From UBA2966 sp965242505 (lineage in GTDB: Bacteria > Pseudomonadota > Alphaproteobacteria > UBA2966), in contig OZ251449.1 of NCBI GenBank assembly GCA_965242505.1, positions 992,001 through 1,056,000 on the forward strand: DNA of 64,000 bases, in the 5' to 3' direction. Positions 38,513-46,761 of this stretch are shown here, piece after piece (the first letter of the stretch is position 1; every line of letters starts with the position of its first letter). The notes beneath the pieces were generated by a model, which did not search any database, was not told the DNA's origin, and saw only the letters and a list, made by a program, of their open reading frames with translations. The translations under genes were made by a program, and so were the position numbers.

Positions 38513-39303
38513 GGTTTCAACGCCTTTTCGAGCGCCTGGCGCGTGCGCCGGTGGGTGAGATCGATTTGCAGGGGCGTCACCGAGATGCCACCACGCGCGA
38601 CGACCGCCAGATCGGACCGGGGATGGGGTTCTCCCTTGCGCTGGCGGAACCCGATCCAGTAATACGGCGCGTTCCGGGCGTCGATGCGCTCGTCGATGAA
38701 GATGTTCGCGGCGTCGCGCCGTCCCTGCCGCGTCACCGCGAGTTCCGTCACGCCCGCCGACGCGACGTCGGGAAAGTTCACGTTGATGAACACGCCCGCC
38801 GGCCACCCTTCCCGCAGCAGCCGGCGCAGCAGCTCGGGCGCGTGACGCTCGGCCGTGCTCCACCTGACGGGATGCGGGCTCGTGTACTCCTGGCTCAGGG
38901 CGACCGACGGGATTCCGAGAAGGGTCCCTTCCATGGCCGCCGCCACGGTCCCGGAATAGGTCACGTCCTCCCCCAGATTGGCGCCCCGGTTGACCCCCGA
39001 TATCAGCAGATCGGGCGGCTTCCGGTCCTTGAGTATCCGGTCGAGGGCCATGATGACGCAATCCGTCGGGGTTCCGCGCACGGCGTACCGTCGGCGCGAC
39101 AGCCCGCGCAGGCGCAACGGCTCGTGAAGCGTGAGCGAGTGGGAAGCGCCGCTCTGCTCGAATTCGGGCGCGACGACCCAGACGTCGGGCGAGAGCGTCC
39201 GGGCGATCCGTTCCGCGACCTTCAGGCCGGGCGCGTCGATCCCGTCGTCGTTGGACACGAGAACGCGGAGCGTCCCGCGCCGGCCCTGCTCAGTCTCCGG
39301 CAC
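38485..39303 (-). CDS. surE: 5'/3'-nucleotidase SurE
   Basis: 272 residues. Metal-dependent phosphatase: NDDGIDAPGLKVAERIA near residues 18-34, EQSGASHSLTL, and SGVNRGANLGEDVTYSGTVAAAMEG near 100-125. Start overlaps serS end by 14 nt. Confidence 0.96.
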   Translation of the reverse strand: MPETEQGRRGTLRVLVSNDDGIDAPGLKVAERIARTLSPDVWVVAPEFEQSGASHSLTLHEPLRLRGLSRRRYAVRGTPTDCVIMALDRILKDRKPPDLLISGVNRGANLGEDVTYSGTVAAAMEGTLLGIPSVALSQEYTSPHPVRWSTAERHAPELLRRLLREGWPAGVFINVNFPDVASAGVTELAVTRQGRRDAANIFIDERIDARNAPYYWIGFRQRKGEPHPRSDLAVVARGGISVTPLQIDLTHRRTRQALEKALKPWTTREESA

Positions 39304-40639
39304 GGATGACCTCGCGACCTCCCATGTAGGGGCGCAGGACCTCGGGAACGACGACGGCGCCGTCCGCCTGCTGATAGTTCTCGACCACCGCGATCAGGGC
39401 GCGTCCGACGGCGAGGCCGGACCCGTTGAGCGTGTGCGCGAAGCGCGTTCCCCTGGGCTGGCCCCCGGGGCGGAACCGCGCCCCCATGCGCCGGGCCTGG
39501 AAGTCCCCGCAATCGGAGCAGCTCGAGATCTCCCGGTAGGCGTCCTGGCCGGGCAGCCAGACTTCGACGTCGTAGGTCTTGCGCGCCGAGAACCCCAGGT
39601 CTCCGCAACAGAGCGCGACGACGCGGTAGGCGAGCCCCAGCCGTTGCAGTATCGCTTCCGCGCACCCGGTCATGTACTCGAGCTCCTCGTCCGAGCGGTC
39701 GGGGTGGGCGATGGCGACCAGCTCGACCTTGGTGAATTCGTGCTGGCGGATCATGCCGCGCGTGTCCTTGCCCGCCGCGCCCGCCTCGGAGCGGTAGCAC
39801 GGCGTGCAGGCGACGCGGCGGATGGGCAGGTCGTCCTCGGCGAGGATGCGCCCGCCCGCGAGATTGGTCAGCGGGACCTCGGCGGTCGGGATCAGCCAGT
39901 ACCCGTCCTCGGTGCGGAACAGATCGTCGGCGAACTTGGGCAACTGGCCCGTGCCGTAGGCCGCGGCGTCGCGCACCAGGCTCGGGGGCTTGGTCTCGCG
40001 GTAGCCGAACTCCTCCGTCTGGACGTCGAGCATGAAGTTGGCGAGGGCCCGTTCGAGACGCGCCAGACCGCCTTCGAGGACGACGAAGCGCGCGCCGGAG
40101 ATGCGCCGCGCGGCCTCGAAATCCATCATGCCGAGCGCCGCGCCCAGATCGACGTGGTCCCGCGCGTCGAAATCGAACCGCGGCGGTTCGCCGACCCGCC
40201 GCGCCTCCACGTTCGCCGTCTCGTCGAGGCCGTCGGGCGCGTCGTCCGCCGGCAGGTTGGGCAACGGCGACAGCAGATCCTCGACCTCGGCGCCCAGGCG
40301 GCGCTCCTCCTCCTCGCCGTCGCGAATCGCGTCCTTGAGCCCGCCGACCTCCGCGACCAGCGGAGCGATGTCCACGTTCCGTCCCGGTAAGGCGCCATCC
40401 GTGGCCACGAACCCCACCACGCCCGACGGCGCGCCGGTATGCCCGCCCCGTCTCCGGGCCGCGCCGATCCGCTCGGACAGCTCGTTGCGCCGATTCCTGG
40501 CCTCCTGGACCCTCGTCTGCGCGTCGCGTCGGCGCGCGTCGGCGTCGAGCGCGGCCGCCGAGGCGGGGGCGAGGCCGCGCCGCGCGAGTCCGGCGTCGAA
40601 CGCCTCCGCGTTTTCGCGAATCCATCTGATGTCGTGCAT
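39290..40639 (-). CDS. serS: Seryl-tRNA synthetase, with an insertion in the tRNA-binding arm
   Basis: 449 residues. Class II motifs are present: motif 2 around CYRSEAGAAGKDTRGMIRQHEF and motif 3 in GLAVGRALIAVVENYQQ, plus ELVAIAHPD. The N-terminal coiled-coil arm (about 28-115) carries roughly 23 extra residues (about 67-89, HTGAPSGVVGFVATDG and on) at its tip, absent in usual relatives. This is Gly/Val-rich and not helical. Catalytic core looks intact. Start is the ATG giving MHDIRWIREN. Overlaps surE by 14 nt. Confidence 0.95.
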   Translation of the reverse strand: MHDIRWIRENAEAFDAGLARRGLAPASAAALDADARRRDAQTRVQEARNRRNELSERIGAARRRGGHTGAPSGVVGFVATDGALPGRNVDIAPLVAEVGGLKDAIRDGEEEERRLGAEVEDLLSPLPNLPADDAPDGLDETANVEARRVGEPPRFDFDARDHVDLGAALGMMDFEAARRISGARFVVLEGGLARLERALANFMLDVQTEEFGYRETKPPSLVRDAAAYGTGQLPKFADDLFRTEDGYWLIPTAEVPLTNLAGGRILAEDDLPIRRVACTPCYRSEAGAAGKDTRGMIRQHEFTKVELVAIAHPDRSDEELEYMTGCAEAILQRLGLAYRVVALCCGDLGFSARKTYDVEVWLPGQDAYREISSCSDCGDFQARRMGARFRPGGQPRGTRFAHTLNGSGLAVGRALIAVVENYQQADGAVVVPEVLRPYMGGREVIRAGD

Positions 40640-40737
40640 GGAACGAGCGTGTCGGCCTGCCACCGGTTCGGCGCGCCCTTATACGTCCGCCGTCGGCGCG
40701 GCGTCCAGAGCGAGGCTCCAACCGAGGCGAAACCGCT

Positions 40738-41544
40738 TCAGACGGCCTCCCTGGCGGCCTCTTCCTCGCGCTTCTTCTCGACCATGCGCGCGCACAGGAT
40801 CGATATCTCGTAGAGCACGATGATGGGCACGGCGAGGCCGATCTGGCTGAGCGGGTCGGGCGGCGTGAGGATGGCGGCGGCGACGAAGGCGAGGACGACC
40901 GCGTAGCGCCGCTTGCTCTTGAGGCCGTCCGACGTGGCGAGGCCGACGCGCGCCAGCAGCGTGATCAGCACCGGCAGCTCGAAGCTGATCCCGAAGGCGA
41001 AGACGAGCCGCATCACGAGGCTCAGGTATTCGCCGACCTTGGGCAGGAGCTCGATGGGAAGCGCCCCCTCCGCGCCGAACTGCTGGAAGCTGGCGAAGAA
41101 CTGCCAGGCCACGGGCATGACGATGTAGTAGACCATCGCGGCGCCCATGAGGAAGAGGACGGGGGTCGCCACCAGAAACGGCAGGAAGGCCATCTTCTCG
41201 TTCCTGTAGAGGCCCGGCGCGACGAACATCCAGACTTGGCTGGCCACCAGCGGAAACGAGAAGAACAGGGCGGAGAAGAAGGCCACCTTGATGTTGGTGA
41301 AGAACTTCTCGTGCAGGGCCGTATAGATGAGGCGGCGCTCCTCCTCGCCCTCCCACAGGGCGGCCAGCGGCTCGACGAGGAAATCGAAGATCGGGTTCGC
41401 GAAGTAGAAGCAGACCAGGAACGCGGCCAGCAACGCGATCAGGGAATGGAAGAGGCGCCGGCGCAGCTCGATCAGATGATCGATCAGCGGCATCCGCCCC
41501 CCCTCTTCGATCCGTTCCCCCTCGGCGTCCGCTTCGGCCATCAC
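40738..41544 (-). CDS. tatC: Sec-independent protein translocase TatC
   Basis: 268 residues, the twin-arginine signal receptor. Six membrane helices. HLIELRRRLFHSLIALLAAFLVC near 24-46 and the helix pair FLPFLVATPVLFLMGAAMVYYIV are typical; the conserved glutamate in FGISFELPVLITLLARVG is kept. It follows tatB with a 4-nt overlap. Confidence 0.97.
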   Translation of the reverse strand: MMAEADAEGERIEEGGRMPLIDHLIELRRRLFHSLIALLAAFLVCFYFANPIFDFLVEPLAALWEGEEERRLIYTALHEKFFTNIKVAFFSALFFSFPLVASQVWMFVAPGLYRNEKMAFLPFLVATPVLFLMGAAMVYYIVMPVAWQFFASFQQFGAEGALPIELLPKVGEYLSLVMRLVFAFGISFELPVLITLLARVGLATSDGLKSKRRYAVVLAFVAAAILTPPDPLSQIGLAVPIIVLYEISILCARMVEKKREEEAAREAV

Positions 41545-41999
41545 GTCCCCGACCGCCCTTCGGCCGCGTTCTCAACCGGCGGTTCGGCGTCCCGCGCGGG
41601 GCTCGCGCCCGCGTCCGCGGCGTCGGCGACCGCCCCGCCCTCCGGCGGCTCCCCCCGCCGGTCGTCCGCCGGGGTCGAATTCCCGGCGGCGCCGGAAACC
41701 GGGGACGGCGACTCGTCGAGGTCGAAGGCGCCGTCCATGTCGCCGGAGGGATCGACCGCGGCCTCGAACTCCTCCGCGATGTCGACCTTGCTGGCCCGCT
41801 CGACCTCCTTCTTGATGTCCTCGAGGTCGGCTTCGCGCGCCATGTCGTCGAGGGTCCCGCGGAACTCGTCGGCCAGACCGCGCGCCTTGCGGATCAGGCC
41901 GGTCACCGTGCGCACCACACGCGGGAGTTCCCTGGGTCCGACGACGACGATCGTGACCACGGCGATCAGAAAGAGCTCCGGCCAACCGATGTCCAACAT
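41541..41999 (-). CDS. tatB: Sec-independent protein translocase TatB
   Basis: 152 residues: a short N-terminal membrane helix (DIGWPELFLIAVVTIVVVGP) followed by an amphipathic helix PRVVRTVTGLIRKARGLADEFRG and a long acidic Pro/Gly-rich tail. Works with TatC in substrate recognition. Between tatA (48 nt) and tatC. Confidence 0.94.
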   Translation of the reverse strand: MLDIGWPELFLIAVVTIVVVGPRELPRVVRTVTGLIRKARGLADEFRGTLDDMAREADLEDIKKEVERASKVDIAEEFEAAVDPSGDMDGAFDLDESPSPVSGAAGNSTPADDRRGEPPEGGAVADAADAGASPARDAEPPVENAAEGRSGT

Positions 42000-42047
42000 C
42001 GCAGCGCACGGGGACCGCCGCGCCGGGCGGGTCCGAGCCTCGCGGGT

Positions 42048-42284
42048 CTAGCCGCTGGCGGCCTTGTCCCGTTCGACCTCCGACCGGGCCGCGGCGGAGG
42101 CGTCCGCGTCGATGACCTTGGCGTCGTCGCCGTCGGCGACGGCCTCCTCCTTCATGCCCTTCTTGAAGCTCTTGATCCCCTTGGCGATATCTCCCATGAG
42201 CGCCGGGATCTTGCCCCTGCCCCCGAAGAGGATGAGCACGACCGCGAGGACGATCAGCCAATGCCAGATACTGAATGTTCCCAT
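42048..42284 (-). CDS. tatA: Sec-independent protein translocase TatA
   Basis: 78 residues, pore-forming Tat component: IWHWLIVLAVVLILFGGRGK then the amphipathic PALMGDIAKGIKSFKKGM and an acidic tail. First of the tatABC genes; a promoter may lie in the 140-nt gap after scpB. Confidence 0.95.
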   Translation of the reverse strand: MGTFSIWHWLIVLAVVLILFGGRGKIPALMGDIAKGIKSFKKGMKEEAVADGDDAKVIDADASAAARSEVERDKAASG

Positions 42285-42329
42285 TGTCTCGTTCGCCTTG
42301 CCGGTGGTGGATTGCTCTCGACGATTGCT

Positions 42330-42335
42330 CTTATA
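42330..42335 (-). promoter_or_regulatory. Possible -10 element for tatABC
   Basis: TATAAG on the minus strand, 46 nt before tatA, inside TTCGGCTAGTATAAG. The same 12 bases TTCGGCTAGTAT recur at the promoter of the VapBC pair near 59130. No certain -35. Confidence 0.35.
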
Positions 42336-42424
42336 CTAGCCGAACGGCGTTGGAAACGCGAATGTTCGCGGGGAGAGGGCGCGAGCGGCTCCGGCGGCGC
42401 GCCCTCGCCGAGGGAACGGGCGCC

Positions 42425-43066
42425 CTACTCGACCGGTCGCGGGAACTCCGAGATCTCGGCGCCGCCCGGCGGCCCGTCGCCGGCCTCGTTCTCGCGCGCC
42501 GCCCGGGCGCGCGCCTCCTCGACCATCGCGGACGGAGGACGCGGCTGAAGCAGGCCCGACGCCCTGAGCTCGTCCAGTCCCGGCAACTCGTCGATGGCGT
42601 CGAAGCCGAAATGCGCCAGGAACTCGTCCGTGGTCCCGTAGGTCACCGGCCTGCCGGGGGTGCGCCGGCGCCCCTTGGGCCTGATCCAGCCGATCTCCAG
42701 CAGCAGGTCCAGCGTGCCGCGGCTCGCCCCCACGCCCCGGACCTCCTCGATCTCGGCGCGCGTCGCCGGCTGGTGATAGGCGATGACGGCCAGCGTCTCG
42801 ACGGCGGCGCGGCTGAGGCGCCGGGTCTCCTGGGCCTCCTCCCGAAGCAGGAACTTGAGATCGGGCGCGGTGCGCAAGGCCCACTTGCCGGCCACCCGCG
42901 CGAGCTCGACGCCCCGCCCGCCGTACGCCCGCCGCAGCTCGTCGAGCGCGGCGGGGACGTCGACGCCCTCGGGCAGGCGCGCGGCGAGGCTCGCTTCGTC
43001 CAGCGGCTCGGCCGCCGCGAACAGGAGGGCCTCCACCATGCGAAGATGCTGCGGGTCGGCGCTCAT
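42425..43066 (-). CDS. scpB: Segregation and condensation protein B
   Basis: 213 residues, winged-helix partner of ScpA in the condensin complex. VEALLFAAAEPLDEASLA near the start, AVETLAVIAYHQPATRAEIEEVRG and GWIRPKGRRRTPGRPVTYGTTDEFLAHFG (split) are signature stretches. ATG overlaps the scpA stop by 4 nt. Confidence 0.95.
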   Translation of the reverse strand: MSADPQHLRMVEALLFAAAEPLDEASLAARLPEGVDVPAALDELRRAYGGRGVELARVAGKWALRTAPDLKFLLREEAQETRRLSRAAVETLAVIAYHQPATRAEIEEVRGVGASRGTLDLLLEIGWIRPKGRRRTPGRPVTYGTTDEFLAHFGFDAIDELPGLDELRASGLLQPRPPSAMVEEARARAARENEAGDGPPGGAEISEFPRPVE

Positions 43067-43917
43067 CCCCCCGCCCCCGGTCCTCGCGCCCCGTCGTCCG
43101 CCGCGGGCGCCTCCCGCCGCCGGCGCCGCATGTAGATCGGACCGAAGGTTCGGGCCTGGCGCAACTCCACCCGCCCTTCCCTGGCCATTTCGAGACCGGC
43201 GCCGAGCATCGCGGAGACGGCGGAACGGTAGAGCGCGGCGCCCTTGACTTCGGGCGGCAGGAACGTCTCCAGGCGCTCCCACCCCGGAAGGTCGCCGAGA
43301 ACCCGGCGCAGGCGTTCGTGCGCCTGTTCCATCGAATAGAGCTCGCGCGCCGCGATGCCGAGCGGCTCGCGCGCGCGCCGCGCCCGATGATCCGCGTAGG
43401 CGCGGAGCAGCTCGAACACCGAAGCCTCGTAGACCGTGTTCCGGACGACCCGGACCCCCTCCGGCCGTCCGCGCGGGAAGACGTCGCGGCCCAGCCGGTC
43501 GCGGCCCATGAGCCGCGCGGCGGCCTCGCGCATGGCCTCGAGGCGCCGCAGCTGGAACGACAGATGGGCGGCGAGCTCGGGCCCGTCGGGGGCGTCCTCG
43601 TCCTCGACGTCGGGAAGCAGCAGGCGCGACTTGAGATAGGCCAACCACGCCGCCATCACCAGGTAGTCGGCGGCGACCTCGATGCCGGGACGCCGCGCCC
43701 GGGCGATGAACGCGAGATACTGCTCGGCGAGCTGGAGGATCGATATCCGGGCGAGATCGACCTTCTGGGACCGCGCGAGGACCAGCAGAAGGTCCAGCGG
43801 CCCTTCGTAGCCGTCGAGATCGACGACCAGCGCCGCGTCGTCGGGATCCTCCCGAACCGGATCCGGGTCGGACCAGACGTCGTCTCCGCGTCCGCGGTCG
43901 GCGTTCAAGGTGTCCAT
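43063..43917 (-). CDS. scpA: Segregation and condensation protein A
   Basis: 284 residues, kleisin subunit. LDGYEGPLDLLLVLARSQKVDLARI is the family opening (about 34-58), with AADYLVMAAWLAYLKSRLLL and a winged-helix end. A basic tail follows (YMRRRRREAP). Overlaps the end of the M50 gene by 13 nt. Confidence 0.95.
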   Translation of the reverse strand: MDTLNADRGRGDDVWSDPDPVREDPDDAALVVDLDGYEGPLDLLLVLARSQKVDLARISILQLAEQYLAFIARARRPGIEVAADYLVMAAWLAYLKSRLLLPDVEDEDAPDGPELAAHLSFQLRRLEAMREAAARLMGRDRLGRDVFPRGRPEGVRVVRNTVYEASVFELLRAYADHRARRAREPLGIAARELYSMEQAHERLRRVLGDLPGWERLETFLPPEVKGAALYRSAVSAMLGAGLEMAREGRVELRQARTFGPIYMRRRRREAPAADDGARGPGAGG

Positions 43918-44600
43918 GCGCGCCCCGTCAACACGACGATCAGACTATACAGCAACTCGACGGGCGGCCAAATCACGGCGTCGAACAGGCTGATCCGCAT
44001 CCCGAGCCGGCCGCTCAACGGGGGCAGGACGAGGAGCAGCAGGATCAGGATCGGCATGCCCCAGCGCTCCAGTCTGGCGAGCGGCAGGGCCAGGACGCGC
44101 GGCAACAGGCCGACCGCGATCCGACCGCCGTCGAGCGGCGGCAGGGGCAGCATGTTGAAGACGGCGAGAACGAGATTGAGGAGCAGCGACCGGAGCAGGG
44201 TCTCCTCCAGCCACGCGCCCACCTCGCGCGGAAACGGCTCGAGGACGTGGAGCAGCAAGGCCGAGGCGAACGCCAGCGCGAGATTCGCCGCCGGTCCCGC
44301 CGCGGCGACCAGGATCATGTCCCGCCGCGGGTGGCCGAACCGGCTGAAATCGACGGGCACGGGCTTGGCGTAGCCGAACATGATCCGCCCGCCGGACAGG
44401 AGCAGCAGGAGCGCCGGCAACACGACCGTGCCGAAGGAGTCGACGTGGCGGAACGGATTGAACGATACGCGGCCCATACGCCAAGCCGTGTCGTCCCCGA
44501 GTTTCCAGGCGGCGTAGCCGTGGGCGGCCTCGTGGAAGGTGACGGCGATCAGGACGGGGACGACCCACACCGACGCCTCGTAGGCGAAATCTGCGATCAC
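43905..44600 (-). CDS. M50-family site-2-like membrane metalloprotease
   Basis: 231 residues, rhomboid-like membrane protease with the zinc motif HEAAHGYAAWKLGDD (HExxH near residue 23) and the third ligand in NMLPLPPLDGGRI (Asp). Several membrane helices. GTG start overlaps the nagZ stop (GTGA). Substrates unknown. This gene is regular in the nagZ-scpA neighbourhood. Confidence 0.93.
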   Translation of the reverse strand: MIADFAYEASVWVVPVLIAVTFHEAAHGYAAWKLGDDTAWRMGRVSFNPFRHVDSFGTVVLPALLLLLSGGRIMFGYAKPVPVDFSRFGHPRRDMILVAAAGPAANLALAFASALLLHVLEPFPREVGAWLEETLLRSLLLNLVLAVFNMLPLPPLDGGRIAVGLLPRVLALPLARLERWGMPILILLLLVLPPLSGRLGMRISLFDAVIWPPVELLYSLIVVLTGRAWTP

Positions 44601-45634
44601 GGCCGCCCTCCCCTCCCGGCCCCGGCCCGGTTCAGGGCCTCGTCGATGCGCGCGGCGGCGGCCGCGGCGTCGAGGGGTTCGGGCTCGCGCCGCCGTCCCA
44701 GGGCCGCGTCGAGCCGCCGCCGGCCGGCCGCGTCGAGCGGACCGGCCCCCTCGGCCACCGCCGCCATCTCGTCGGCGTCCCCGTTGCAGTGCAGCGCGAC
44801 GTCGCAGCCGGCCATCCGGGCGGCCCGGGCGGCGTCTCCCGGAGCGTCCGCCAGCGCCTTCATGGAGAGATCGTCGGTCATCAGCAGGCCGTCGAAGCCG
44901 ATGTCGTCGCGGACGAGTGCGACCGCGCCGGGAGAGGTCGTGGCCGGGCGGTCCGCGTCGATGGCGGTGAACACGACGTGCGCGGTCATGGCGAGCGGCG
45001 CGTCCGCAAGCGCCCGGAAGGGCGCGAAATCGCGGCGGTCGAGCTCCTCCCGGTCCGCGTCGACGACGGGAAGCGCCTCGTGGCTGTCGACCTTGGCGCG
45101 GCCGTGCCCCGGGACGTGCTTGACGACCGGCAGAACGCCGCCCGCCGCGAGCCCGTCGCACGTCGCCCGGCCGAGCGCCGCGACGAGGCCCGGGTCGGCG
45201 GCAAAGGCCCGGTCCCCGATCACGTCGTCGGCGCCGGGCGCCGGCACGTCCAGGACGGGGATGCAATCGACGTCGATCCCCAGCGGCCGCAGGTCGGCGG
45301 CGATGAGGCGCGCGTTGAGGCGGACGAGATCGGCGGCGAGGTCGCCGTCTTCGGCCGCGAGGCGTCCGAACTCCGCCGCGGCCGGCGGCGCGCGCCAGTG
45401 GGGCGGACCCAGCCGGCGCACGCGCCCTCCCTCCTGGTCGATCAGCACCAGGCACTCGTCCGTTCCCACGGCGTCGCGCCACGAGTCGGTCAGACGGCGC
45501 ACCTGTTCGGGCGAGCGGCAGTTGCGCGAGAACAGGATCAGGCCGACCGGCCGCGTCTCGCGAAACAGGGTCCGCTCGGCCTCGGAGAGTTCCTCGCCGG
45601 CGCACCCAAGTATGGCGGCGAGGCGCTCGGTCAC
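44597..45634 (-). CDS. nagZ: Beta-N-acetylhexosaminidase (GH3)
   Basis: 345 residues from a GTG overlapping the SPOR-gene stop. It frees GlcNAc from recycled peptidoglycan in the cytoplasm. Motifs: LVLIDQEGGRVRRL (about 62-75), the KHVPGHGRAKVDSH loop with the general acid/base pair, and LLMTDDLSMKAL with the nucleophile Asp. No signal peptide, as expected. Confidence 0.95.
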   Translation of the reverse strand: MTERLAAILGCAGEELSEAERTLFRETRPVGLILFSRNCRSPEQVRRLTDSWRDAVGTDECLVLIDQEGGRVRRLGPPHWRAPPAAAEFGRLAAEDGDLAADLVRLNARLIAADLRPLGIDVDCIPVLDVPAPGADDVIGDRAFAADPGLVAALGRATCDGLAAGGVLPVVKHVPGHGRAKVDSHEALPVVDADREELDRRDFAPFRALADAPLAMTAHVVFTAIDADRPATTSPGAVALVRDDIGFDGLLMTDDLSMKALADAPGDAARAARMAGCDVALHCNGDADEMAAVAEGAGPLDAAGRRRLDAALGRRREPEPLDAAAAAARIDEALNRAGAGRGGRP

Positions 45635-46761
45635 CTGGCGGCGGGACGAACGACCAGACAGCCGAGCTTTCGCCGCTCGAGCCTGGCGCACGCGGCCCGG
45701 GCGGCCTTGACGCTTTCGAACGGACCCGCCTGTAGCCGGTAGAATATCCCCCGGTCGCCGAGGTCGGCGCGCGCCACGAGGGGATCGAGATCTCCGAGGA
45801 TCGGTTTCTCCCGCGCGCTCAGCCGTTTCCAGCCGCGCTCCGCCTCCTCGGCGCTCCGGTAGGAACCGAGCTGGATGCGGGGACGCGACCGGTTCGCGCG
45901 GCCGGAAGCCTCGGTCCGGGACGCCACGGCCTGCCGCGGCGGCGGCGCGACGGACGCTTTCCGCGCGGGCTTCTCCTTCGTTTCCGCGGGCGCGCTCGGC
46001 GGCGGAGGCGGCGCGACGGACGCCTTCCGCGCGGGTTTCTCTTTCGTCTCCGCGGGCGCGCTCGGAGGCGGAGGCGGAGGCGGTGCGGCCTCGGCGGCCG
46101 GCGGCTCGGAAGCGGACGCTTCCGCCGTCTCCGGTTCCGGTTCCGCCGCAGCCGGCGCGGGGGGCGAACTCCCGGAGGCGGAGCCGGTCGCTTCCGGCGG
46201 CGGCGGAACCGGCGCGGCCGTCGCCTCGGCCGCGGCCGTCGTCCCGGCCGCGTCCCCCTCCTCGGCGGCGGACGACGCGAGCAGGGCCTCCCTGGTCACC
46301 GGCTGCTCGGGTTCCGGCCGCAGGCGGGCCTCTTCTTCCGGGGGCGCCTCGTCGCCGCCCGCCATGCGCTCGTATATCCGCTTGTCCCGGTGCGGAACCT
46401 CGAGCCCGCCCGGGTCGTCGGGCCGGATCTTGACCGGGCCGTCGTCCGCCCTGACCAGCGGGAATCCCGTTTCCATGCCCCTGCGAACGCCCTGTTCGTA
46501 GGCGAACCAGAGCGCGCCGGCGAAGGCGGACAGCGTGACCCAGGCGATCAGGGCGGGGATCCCCCAGCGGCGGCCGACGGGGTTCCGGGGCGCGAGGGGC
46601 GCCTGCGCCGCAGGGTCTCCCGCTTCCGCGGACGCGCCGGCGCTTCCGGGCGCGAGAGGCGCCTGCCCCGGCGGCGGCCCGGTCGGGTCCAGACGCGGAC
46701 GGACGCCGTCCGGCGGCCCGAGGCGCGGATCCGGCGGAGGCTGGGTGGAGTCGGAGGCCAT
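45631..46761 (-). CDS. SPOR-domain membrane protein with duplicated Pro-rich repeat
   Basis: 376 residues. A Pro-rich cytoplasmic head (1-65), one membrane helix (66-88), a long Pro/Ala/Glu linker that includes two near-identical copies of PAETKEKPARKASVAPPP (near 235-280), and a C-terminal SPOR domain (RIQLGSYRSAEEAERGWKRL...FYRLQAGPFESVKAARAAC) that binds denuded septal glycan. Between argS and nagZ, as usual in this class. Confidence 0.9.
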   Translation of the reverse strand: MASDSTQPPPDPRLGPPDGVRPRLDPTGPPPGQAPLAPGSAGASAEAGDPAAQAPLAPRNPVGRRWGIPALIAWVTLSAFAGALWFAYEQGVRRGMETGFPLVRADDGPVKIRPDDPGGLEVPHRDKRIYERMAGGDEAPPEEEARLRPEPEQPVTREALLASSAAEEGDAAGTTAAAEATAAPVPPPPEATGSASGSSPPAPAAAEPEPETAEASASEPPAAEAAPPPPPPPSAPAETKEKPARKASVAPPPPPSAPAETKEKPARKASVAPPPRQAVASRTEASGRANRSRPRIQLGSYRSAEEAERGWKRLSAREKPILGDLDPLVARADLGDRGIFYRLQAGPFESVKAARAACARLERRKLGCLVVRPAAR

